From contig CANKWG010000057.1 of NCBI GenBank assembly GCA_947487325.1, forward strand, positions 1 through 11,151: 11,151 bases of DNA. The letters are read 5' to 3'. Positions 5,943 through 11,151 of this stretch are shown here, in pieces. This DNA comes from Oxalobacteraceae bacterium (lineage in GTDB: Bacteria; Pseudomonadota; Gammaproteobacteria; Burkholderiales; Burkholderiaceae_D). A program made the translations under genes and the position numbers. Numbering within the stretch: the stretch's first letter is position 1; each line of letters begins with the position of its first letter. The notes under the pieces were generated by a model. It was not told the DNA's origin and made no database searches. It saw only the letters and a program-made list of their open reading frames with translations.

Positions 5943-7769
5943 ATGTGCGGCATCGTCGGAGCCGTCGCCCAGCGCGACATCGTCCCCATCCTGCTCGAAG
6001 GTCTTAAGCGACTCGAGTATCGGGGTTATGACTCCTGCGGCGTCGCCGTGCATCAGCAAGGACTCAAGCGCTCACGCAGTGTCGCCCGCGTCGCCGAACT
6101 TGAGGCGCAAGTCGCTGATACACAGCTTAATAGTCATACCGGCATCGCGCACACCCGCTGGGCAACGCATGGTGCGCCCGCGACCAATAACGCCCACCCG
6201 CATTTTTCTGCCAAAGAGGGCGAGGCGCGTATTGCGGTCGTTCACAACGGCATTATCGAAAACTACGAAGAACTGCGGCGCAAGCTCACTGAGCGCGGCT
6301 ATACGTTCGAATCGCAGACCGATACCGAGGTCATCGCGCATCTGATCAATGATTTATACGATGGTGATCTGCTGCGCACGGTGCAACGCGCCGTCAAACA
6401 ACTGCATGGCGCTTTCGCGATCGCCGTGTTCTGCAAAGATGAACCGCAGCGCGTTATCGGCGCGCGTCAGGGTTGTCCACTGGTCGTCGGTGTGGGCCAA
6501 GGTGAAAACTTCCTCGCCTCCGACGCAATGGCCTTGTCGGGCACAAGCGACCAAATCATTTATCTTGAAGAAGGCGATGTTGTCGATGTTCAGCTCGCTG
6601 GCGTACGTATCACAGATCAGAACGATCAAGCCGTAGAACGTGCAGTCCAGACCGTCAACGCCTATTCCGGCGCTATTGATCTCGGACCTTACCGGCACTA
6701 CATGCAGAAAGAAATCTTCGAGCAACCCCGCGCCATCAGCGACACGCTTGAGGGTGTGCTCGGATTCAGTCCCGACCTGTTTGGTAAAAAAGCCTCGGAC
6801 ATCTTTAACGACATCGACGCAATACAAATACTTGCCTGCGGTACCAGCTACTACGCGGGCATGACGGCAAAGTACTGGCTAGAAGCCATCGCTGGCATAC
6901 CCACACAAGTTGAAATCGCCAGCGAGTATCGCTACCGGCAACCTGCCAGCAATCCACGCGCACTGGTCGTTGTCATCTCGCAGTCCGGCGAGACCGCTGA
7001 CACCATGGCGGCGCTGAAGTACGCGAAAGAACTCGGGCACAAGCATTCACTGGCCATCTGCAATGTCGCTACCTCGGCGATGGTACGAGAAACCAGTCTC
7101 GCTTATCTGACGCGCGCCGGCGTAGAGATTGGTGTCGCATCAACCAAAGCCTTCACCACACAGCTCGCCGCACTTTTCTTGTTCACGCTGACGCTGGCGC
7201 AACTGCGTGGACGACTCAGCAGCGAACAAGCGGCAACGCATATGAAAAATCTGCGGCATCTACCCGTGGCGCTGTCGTCGGTACTGGCACTCGAACCGCA
7301 AATCATTGCCTGGGCTGATGCCTTCGCCAAAAAAGAAAATGCGCTCTTTCTTGGTCGCGGCCTGCACTACCCCATCGCACTTGAGGGCGCACTGAAACTC
7401 AAGGAAATCTCCTACATTCACGCGGAAGCCTATCCCGCAGGCGAACTCAAACACGGACCGCTAGCACTCGTCACAGAAGACATGCCGGTGGTCACCGTTG
7501 CACCCAACGATGCTCTGATTGAAAAGCTGAAATCAAACATGCAGGAAGTCCGCGCTCGCGGAGGACAGCTGTATGTCTTCGCCGACGCCGATTCCCGTAT
7601 TGCTTCCAGCGAGGGAATCCATGTGATCCGACTGCCGGAACACTACGGCCTGCTGTCGCCGATACTGCATGTCGTACCGCTGCAGCTGCTCGCGTATCAC
7701 ACCGCACTGGCACGCGGCACTGACGTCGACAAGCCACGTAATCTGGCCAAGTCAGTGACGGTGGAGTAA
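5943..7769 (+). CDS. glmS: Glutamine-fructose-6-phosphate aminotransferase (isomerizing) GlmS
   Basis: A 608-residue enzyme that converts fructose-6-phosphate and glutamine to glucosamine-6-phosphate, the committed step of amino-sugar synthesis. The N-terminal nucleophile is C2 in MCGIVGAVA. The glutaminase domain carries RLEYRGYDSCG, HTRWATHG and HNGIIENYEE. Two SIS sugar-isomerase domains follow: one with ACGTSYYAG and ISQSGETADT, with STKAFTTQ further on, the second with LGRG and EGALKLKEISYIHAEAYPAGELKHGP. The C-terminal tail RNLAKSVTVE is invariant, and K603 would form the sugar Schiff base. An AGGA overlapping the glmU stop serves as ribosome site. No upstream glmS ribozyme is possible in the 8-nt gap; control by small RNAs, as in enterobacteria, cannot be judged. 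Confidence 0.98.
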   Translation: MCGIVGAVAQRDIVPILLEGLKRLEYRGYDSCGVAVHQQGLKRSRSVARVAELEAQVADTQLNSHTGIAHTRWATHGAPATNNAHPHFSAKEGEARIAVVHNGIIENYEELRRKLTERGYTFESQTDTEVIAHLINDLYDGDLLRTVQRAVKQLHGAFAIAVFCKDEPQRVIGARQGCPLVVGVGQGENFLASDAMALSGTSDQIIYLEEGDVVDVQLAGVRITDQNDQAVERAVQTVNAYSGAIDLGPYRHYMQKEIFEQPRAISDTLEGVLGFSPDLFGKKASDIFNDIDAIQILACGTSYYAGMTAKYWLEAIAGIPTQVEIASEYRYRQPASNPRALVVVISQSGETADTMAALKYAKELGHKHSLAICNVATSAMVRETSLAYLTRAGVEIGVASTKAFTTQLAALFLFTLTLAQLRGRLSSEQAATHMKNLRHLPVALSSVLALEPQIIAWADAFAKKENALFLGRGLHYPIALEGALKLKEISYIHAEAYPAGELKHGPLALVTEDMPVVTVAPNDALIEKLKSNMQEVRARGGQLYVFADADSRIASSEGIHVIRLPEHYGLLSPILHVVPLQLLAYHTALARGTDVDKPRNLAKSVTVE

Positions 7770-8084
7770 GTAGCTCTTCCGCCACAACAATAGCCTGCCA
7801 CGCAAAGCGCAAACAAGCGTCAAATCACCGCAAGACTCAACGCATCCGAATGCGCACCGCTTAGGTGCGACCACTCCAAAAATTTGCTCGTGATAGTGCA
7901 CACGCCATCGCATACGCACCGTATTGGACTGAACGCCAAAGCTTTGCACTTCAATCAAATTCAATACCGGTCGATCATCGAATGCCACAGTCATTAACAT
8001 CGATATTTTTTCTTGTGGCGTGAAATATATTGAGACTATTCCCTTTTTTTTGTTACTAGATTTCTGAGCTCTCGCGATAAGCAT
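7752..8084 (-). CDS. Doubtful small hypothetical protein, convergent with glmS
   Basis: An open frame of up to 110 residues that I do not recognise. It overlaps the last 18 nt of glmS tail to tail. The middle part looks protein-like (VAFDDRPVLNLIEVQSFGV, then RWRVHYHEQIFGVVAP). The first 28 residues are Lys/Ser-rich and come from AT-rich DNA, so starts at ATG 7998-8000 or 7992-7994 are at least as likely. The tail is Cys/Leu/Arg-rich and looks like read-through of non-coding sequence. No good ribosome site is seen at any of the starts. It could be a real orphan gene, the eroded remnant of one, or chance. Otherwise the 389 bases between glmS and the next gene hold only weak repeats. Confidence 0.28.
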   Translation of the reverse strand: MLIARAQKSSNKKKGIVSIYFTPQEKISMLMTVAFDDRPVLNLIEVQSFGVQSNTVRMRWRVHYHEQIFGVVAPKRCAFGCVESCGDLTLVCALRGRLLLWRKSYLLHRH

Positions 8085-8112
8085 TTTTTATCTTTTATCC
8101 GTCGCGATTAGC
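8072..8112 (+). repeat. Short direct repeat TCGCGATWAGC upstream of the membrane-hairpin gene
   Basis: TCGCGATAAGC (8072-8082) and TCGCGATTAGC (8102-8112) match at 10 of 11 positions and start exactly 30 bp apart, about three helical turns. They flank an AT-rich core (8083-8100) and end 46 bp before the ATG at 8159. This is the layout of a paired activator or repressor site, but no known regulator is identified, and two copies could be chance. Confidence 0.35.
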
Positions 8113-8158
8113 CGCTCAATAATCTGCTTTACATACCCCCACTACAAAAGGAAATCGA

Positions 8159-8578
8159 ATGTCTACGCCATTTTCAACCCGTGTCCAAGTTAATCGCTTC
8201 AATCTACCATCCACCAGCAATAACGAGGATGATTCTGAAATCATTAATGCAAGCAGCCTGTCTGACTCAGATTTTGAAGATCGTGAAACATCCAACGAAG
8301 ACAACACTTCAGCCACTGCAGTAGCGAAAAAAAACGCGGATATTGAAGCCAACGTAAAACCGTCCTGCCCTTCAAGCGTAAGCCATATTGTCAATGCCTT
8401 GTCTGCAGTCGGCACCTTTGGCGGACTGGCCTTGATCATTACCGGTGGTATGGGCATGACGCTGAATAAACCCGTCGATAACGCCATTGGGAACATTGCC
8501 ATGGTTCTGAGCGGTGGTGCTTTGCTGGTTGGCTCATGGATAGGCAACGTTGCTTATGCTCGGCATCAGCCAGCGTAA
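8159..8578 (+). CDS. Small protein with Ser/acidic N-terminal half and C-terminal two-helix membrane hairpin
   Basis: A 139-residue protein I do not recognise. Residues 1-20 are Ser/Thr/Asn/Pro-rich with no classical signal peptide. Residues 21-50 are strongly acidic and Ser/Asn-rich (EDDSE, SDSDFEDRE, SNED), likely disordered. Two hydrophobic segments follow at about 77-99 and 108-130, both Gly/Ala-rich (GTFGG, GGMGM, SGGALLVG), joined by a short turn TLNKPVDN, so it should insert as a helical hairpin with a short basic tail. AAGGAA at 8148-8153 is a good ribosome site for the ATG at 8159. The next gene on the strand encodes a likely class II type III secretion chaperone, and such chaperones serve hydrophobic translocators. 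A secreted membrane-active client is therefore plausible but unproven; it is far shorter than YopB/SipB-class translocators. Its DNA is less GC-rich than glmS. Confidence 0.75.
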   Translation: MSTPFSTRVQVNRFNLPSTSNNEDDSEIINASSLSDSDFEDRETSNEDNTSATAVAKKNADIEANVKPSCPSSVSHIVNALSAVGTFGGLALIITGGMGMTLNKPVDNAIGNIAMVLSGGALLVGSWIGNVAYARHQPA

Positions 8579-8619
8579 TCACACACGACAATCGTTGAAC
8601 AACAACTGACCTATCGGTC

Positions 8620-8659
8620 ATGGTGCGCGGCGCCTGCCGCGCACGCTAAACCATTTTTT
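8620..8659 (+). terminator. GC-rich hairpin followed by T-run between hairpin protein and chaperone
   Basis: A perfect 9-bp stem GTGCGCGGC/GCCGCGCAC (8623-8631 with 8636-8644) closes a 4-nt loop. The T-run (8654-8659) begins 9 nt after the stem rather than directly. The sequence ATGG...CCAT around the stem could extend it across an internal bulge and bring the T-run next to the base. It may be a terminator or partial attenuator that lowers expression of the downstream gene. Confidence 0.45.
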
Positions 8660-8683
8660 ATTACGCTCACTTATCGGCGCACT

Positions 8684-9238
8684 ATGCACACCTTGTTAAT
8701 CAACGCATTGCGGTCACACTGTCATCACCCTGATCCCGACATCCAGCGGCTGCTCGACGCAGCCCGCAAAATACTCGAAGAGGCGCAGGCATCCGCCGAA
8801 AGATTCGCTGCAGAGCTCATTACAGGAAAGACGCTGGCGCAATGTCTCGGCATAGATCACCAGACATTGGAAGATAGCTATCAGGGCGCTTGCAAGCTCG
8901 TCGATCAGGCTATGTTTCAGGAAGCACTGATACTCGCCGGCTTTGTGATGGCAGTCGGACCGAAGAACGCGAAAGTCGCCTTCAAGCTCGCCTCCTGCAT
9001 GCAGCATTTGCAGGATCATGCGAGCGCTGCTGAGTATTACAAGCTGGCGTTACAGGTCGATAACCATCATATCGGCGCTGCCTATCGTCTGGGCGAATGC
9101 TTGGAACAACTCGGCGATGATGAAGAGGCCAATCATCTGTTCGAATGGACCATTGATCTGGCCCGTGGAAATTTTGCGTACCGAAACATTCAAGAGGCTG
9201 CTGAATCTCGACTCAGGAAGCAGCCTCTTTTGCCTTGA
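8684..9238 (+). CDS. LcrH/SycD/SicA-like TPR chaperone (class II type III secretion chaperone)
   Basis: A 184-residue, mostly helical cytoplasmic protein. Three TPR-like units are visible at about 63-96, 97-130 and 131-164, with the TPR pattern clear in YRLGECLEQLGDDEEANHLF. The segment before them, GKTLAQCLGIDHQTLEDSYQ (48-67), resembles the GGTIAxLxxIxxDTLEQLY block that precedes the TPRs of SycD/LcrH, and the three-repeat length fits that family. The N-terminal extension of about 25 residues is longer than usual. Family members bind hydrophobic translocators before export. The upstream two-helix membrane protein would be a natural client. No clear ribosome site precedes the ATG at 8684. 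The last 26 bp overlap the convergent GST gene. A generic TPR protein is the alternative reading. Confidence 0.78.
   Translation: MHTLLINALRSHCHHPDPDIQRLLDAARKILEEAQASAERFAAELITGKTLAQCLGIDHQTLEDSYQGACKLVDQAMFQEALILAGFVMAVGPKNAKVAFKLASCMQHLQDHASAAEYYKLALQVDNHHIGAAYRLGECLEQLGDDEEANHLFEWTIDLARGNFAYRNIQEAAESRLRKQPLLP
9192..9231 (+). terminator. Hairpin terminator inside the overlapping ends of the chaperone and GST genes
   Basis: AAGAGGCTGC (9192-9201) and GCAGCCTCTT (9220-9229) form a perfect 10-bp stem. The 18-nt loop has a further short pairing, CTGA with TCAG. The plus strand continues CTTTTG, a short U-run, so termination would favour the chaperone transcript; the minus-strand U-run is poorer. 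The structure lies in coding DNA of both genes: the GST stop (9213-9215) falls in the loop and the chaperone stop (9236-9238) lies past the T-run. Confidence 0.6.
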
Positions 9239-10148
9239 GCAGATAACCCACACGCGGGAAATGCACATGGACCAATCCGGCACGCGGATCTTCTCTGCGC
9301 AAGGTATATCGGGTACGGCTTGCGGCCACCAAGATCCCCTCGGTGGGCTCCAGACCAAACGCCTCAGCAACGATGATGGCGGGCTGACCCAGGGCAATGC
9401 CATGATGATCCTGATGAATTTCCTGTGGCAGCGCTTCCGGTGTAGCGCTGTGCGCAATTTGCAGCCCCTCATCCGCCTTCATCGCTGAGGCACTACCCTG
9501 CCCTATCGCTGCCATACGGTCCATCCACGACAAGACACCCGGAACCGATTCCAAAACTCCGGCAAGCACTGGCACCTGGTGCCGTGTAAACCACAGCGGG
9601 TGATAAGCCGAAAAATCAGCGATGCACGGCTGATCACCCAGCAAAAACGGCTGATGCTCCAGCATGCTAGCGATACGACGTAAATAACTCTTGTACGCAG
9701 CAGTCGCATCCGCTGCAGGCATGCGCGGCGCATTATTGCGCATCGCCGCGCGATCGGCTGCGAAGATTTTTAAGCGCTCGGCGTCAGGAAACATGTGCGT
9801 TGCGCCGGCGGGTTGGAAGTTGTAGGCCATGGCCACTTGAAACAGCGTCGTGTCGGCCCATTGCGCCAGTACGCGCGCAAGACCTTTATGCGCGGGCGGG
9901 AAAAGCGCCGGTTCGGGCGCCAGATGCTCGATCACATCGGCCATCAGGGCGGTGTCGCAGTAAACATCGGCGCCGATCTGCAGCACAGGCGTACGACGAT
10001 AGCCGCCGGTCAGCGCGACCAAATCCGGCTTGGGCATGATCATGGGTATATGCACCGAGCGCCAGGCCAAGCCCTTTATACCCAAGATCAAACGGATTTT
10101 TTCGGCAAAGGGGGATAGCGGGTAGTGATGCAGGATCAGGTCAGCCAT
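9213..10148 (-). CDS. Glutathione S-transferase family protein with C-terminal beta-rich extension
   Basis: A 311-residue cytoplasmic protein. The N-terminal thioredoxin-like domain (about 3-80) has YPLSPFAEKIRLILG at 9-23, where Y9, S12 or S/P of SPFAEK would be near glutathione, and the cis-proline P54 in RRTPVLQ. A conserved D65-T66 follows (YCDTALMADVIE). The helical domain (about 85-220) contains FLLGDQPCIADFSAYHPLW, the usual GST N-capping box region. Residues 230-311 form an extra module ending DPRAGLVHVHFPRVGYLL, seen in a subset of bacterial GST-like proteins. Substrate is unknown. The ATG at 10146-10148 fits the domain start better than the upstream in-frame TTG at 10196. A promoter is visible upstream. 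The 3' end overlaps the chaperone gene by 26 bp, tail to tail. Confidence 0.9.
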   Translation of the reverse strand: MADLILHHYPLSPFAEKIRLILGIKGLAWRSVHIPMIMPKPDLVALTGGYRRTPVLQIGADVYCDTALMADVIEHLAPEPALFPPAHKGLARVLAQWADTTLFQVAMAYNFQPAGATHMFPDAERLKIFAADRAAMRNNAPRMPAADATAAYKSYLRRIASMLEHQPFLLGDQPCIADFSAYHPLWFTRHQVPVLAGVLESVPGVLSWMDRMAAIGQGSASAMKADEGLQIAHSATPEALPQEIHQDHHGIALGQPAIIVAEAFGLEPTEGILVAASRTRYTLRREDPRAGLVHVHFPRVGYLLKAKEAAS

Positions 10149-10168
10149 GGTCGAAGTCTCGTTGAAAA

Positions 10169-10196
10169 ATTTTATGGAGTGTAACGTACTGCTCAA
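10169..10196 (-). promoter_or_regulatory. Promoter of the GST-family gene
   Basis: On the minus strand, TTGAGC (10191-10196) and TAAAAT (10169-10174, 5 of 6) are separated by 16 bp, and the -10 ends about 20 bp before the ATG at 10148. A weak GAGA lies in the leader as ribosome site. The element order and spacing are convincing for a sigma70-type promoter. Confidence 0.6.
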
Positions 10197-10365
10197 CGCC
10201 GTCGGGCAGTGCCGTCACAAACCCGTTTTGGAGCCGGCACACCACCGAAAACATCAATCACACGAGTCACGCAGAATTCAGGCGGCACCTCAAGTTTTCA
10301 CTTTTGCAAGCATGATGCAATCGGTGTTTGCGACCCCGCACAAAAGGCCGAGCGCGCCCCTTCAG

Positions 10366-10398
10366 GGCTGACGGTTAGCCCGCTTTTCAAGCTATACT
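10366..10398 (+). promoter_or_regulatory. Candidate icmF promoter with long spacer
   Basis: TATACT (10393-10398, 5 of 6) is the best -10 in the intergenic region on this strand. CTGACG (10368-10373) could be its -35 but at a 19-bp spacing. Long spacers are typical of MerR-family-activated promoters. GGGCT/AGCCC (10365-10369 with 10375-10379) forms a small stem in the same place, followed by GCTTTTC, so part of this stretch might instead be a weak terminator. The rest of the 362-bp region between the GST gene and icmF (10197-10364) shows no gene I can support. Confidence 0.4.
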
Positions 10399-10406
10399 TG
10401 CGCCAA

Positions 10407-10429
10407 TTGACGTTGACGTAAGCGTCAAC
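10407..10429 (+). promoter_or_regulatory. Candidate operator: TTGACG repeats and 7-bp inverted repeat upstream of icmF
   Basis: GTTGACG (10412-10418) and CGTCAAC (10423-10429) are a perfect inverted repeat around TAAG, and one further TTGACG half-site (10407-10412) directly precedes it. It lies just downstream of the candidate -10 TATACT and about 82 bp before the icmF ATG. The shape suits a dimeric regulator binding there as repressor, or as activator of a promoter using TTGACG as -35. It resembles the TTKACGT...-type sites of LiuR-like MerR regulators of branched-chain acyl-CoA catabolism, which would fit icmF, but this link is inference. Confidence 0.5.
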
Positions 10430-10510
10430 CAGGCTAGCCCGTACGGCGGGCCCTGACCTGACCCGCAACCGGCCCCGTCATCACACGGCCGCTACTTCCG
10501 GAGAATTCTC

Positions 10511-11151
10511 ATGACCGACCTGTCGGTATCGCAAAACCTGACTGCCTACACCCCCGCCAACAAAGTCCGCTTCGTGACAGCGGCTTCGCTCTTCGATGGC
10601 CATGACGCATCGATCAACATCATGCGGCGCATCCTGATGTCTCAGGGTGCCGAGGTCATTCACTTGGGCCACAATCGCTCGGTCGATGAAATCGTCACCG
10701 CCGCGCTGCAGGAAGACGCGCAGGGCATTGCGATTTCCAGTTATCAGGGCGGTCATGTCGAGTACTTCAAGTACATGATCGATCTGCTCGAGTCACGCGG
10801 CGGTGCGCACATCAAAGTCTTCGGCGGCGGCGGTGGTGTGATCGTGCCTTCCGAGATTAAAGAGCTGCATGACTATGGTGTGGCGCGCATTTTTAGTCCG
10901 GAAGACGGACAGCGTATGGGCCTGGTCGGCATGATCACCTACATGATCCAAGCCTGCGACACCGACCTCTCGGTACACGCGCCTACCACCCTCGATGTGC
11001 TGACCACAGGCGACATGGTCGCGCGCCAGCGCCCACTCGCGCAATTGATCACGGCACTGGAAAACAGCAAAGCGTCTGCCACACTGAAAAAATCACTGCA
11101 CGACGCTGCAGCAAAAGTTCGCATTCCTGCGCTAGGCATTACCGGTACCGG
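10511..11151 (+). CDS. icmF: Fused isobutyryl-CoA mutase IcmF, N-terminal part (cut by window edge)
   Basis: Adenosylcobalamin-dependent IcmF interconverts isobutyryl-CoA and n-butyryl-CoA (some members also isovaleryl/pivalyl-CoA). It fuses a B12-binding domain, a MeaB-like GTPase chaperone and the substrate-binding mutase barrel. The 213 full codons here cover the B12 domain: KVRFVTAASLFDGHDASINI from residue 18, with DGHDAS being the DxHxx(G/S) motif whose histidine ligates cobalt; SSYQGGHVEYF; and VFGGGGGVIVP. The fragment ends in GITGTG, the beginning of the GTPase P-loop, so the fused architecture is visible rather than a stand-alone small subunit. GGAG at 10500-10503 is a good ribosome site for the ATG at 10511. 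The gene is divergent from the GST gene. The stop lies outside the window. Confidence 0.93.
   Translation, partial: MTDLSVSQNLTAYTPANKVRFVTAASLFDGHDASINIMRRILMSQGAEVIHLGHNRSVDEIVTAALQEDAQGIAISSYQGGHVEYFKYMIDLLESRGGAHIKVFGGGGGVIVPSEIKELHDYGVARIFSPEDGQRMGLVGMITYMIQACDTDLSVHAPTTLDVLTTGDMVARQRPLAQLITALENSKASATLKKSLHDAAAKVRIPALGITGT

Noticed and set aside
7853..7869. CGCACC/GGTGCG hairpin after glmS as its terminator
   Set aside because: The stem is only 6 bp and no T-run follows on either strand.
9050..9472. Open frames opposite or out of frame with the chaperone and GST genes (also 9018-9488 on the plus strand)
   Set aside because: They run across the convergent junction only by chance; the TPR and GST frames carry the family patterns.
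10305..10321. TTGCA...TGCAA small inverted repeat in the GST-icmF gap
   Set aside because: Five base pairs only, with no relation to a promoter element; expected by chance.
10197..10510. Cobalamin riboswitch ahead of the B12-dependent mutase gene
   Set aside because: The conserved B12-box GCCACTG and the expected long structured leader are not found; icmF uses cobalamin as cofactor and is not normally riboswitch-controlled.

Overview
The window looks like a chromosomal segment of a betaproteobacterium. The order tRNA-Tyr, tRNA-Gly, tRNA-Thr, tuf, the MidA / pteridine reductase / FolB / TtcA block, the glmU-glmS pair and a fused isobutyryl-CoA mutase (IcmF) all point that way, as does the character of the proteins. 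I cannot name the genus. Most of the window is ordinary housekeeping DNA; one stretch between glmS and a glutathione S-transferase gene is not.

Left part (1-2288, all minus strand). Read right to left, a MidA/NDUFAF7-type methyltransferase is followed by two tandem DUF2905 small membrane proteins. A strong sigma70-type promoter then drives tRNA-Tyr(GTA), tRNA-Gly(TCC), tRNA-Thr(GGT) and the start of tuf (EF-Tu), which runs off the left edge.

Central part (2339-7769, plus strand). A PTR1-like pteridine reductase, dihydroneopterin aldolase (folB) and the tRNA 2-thiocytidine synthase ttcA form a tight run transcribed away from the methyltransferase. After a recognisable promoter come glmU and glmS. 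These make UDP-N-acetylglucosamine, GlmS supplying glucosamine-6-phosphate and GlmU doing the last two steps, for peptidoglycan and lipopolysaccharide.

Accessory pocket (about 7770-9238). A partly AT-rich, gene-poor stretch leads to a 139-residue protein with a Ser/acidic N-terminal half and a C-terminal two-helix membrane hairpin. It is followed on the same strand by a 184-residue TPR protein that I read as an LcrH/SycD/SicA-type (class II) chaperone of type III secretion. No other secretion gene is visible, so this looks like an orphan chaperone plus candidate client membrane protein. It is the most interesting item here.

Right part (9213-11151). A GST-family gene on the minus strand overlaps the tail of the chaperone gene, with a 10-bp hairpin buried in the overlap. 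Across a 362-bp intergenic region lies the divergent icmF, whose upstream DNA carries a perfect 7-bp inverted repeat, a candidate operator. icmF is cut by the right edge at the start of its GTPase P-loop.
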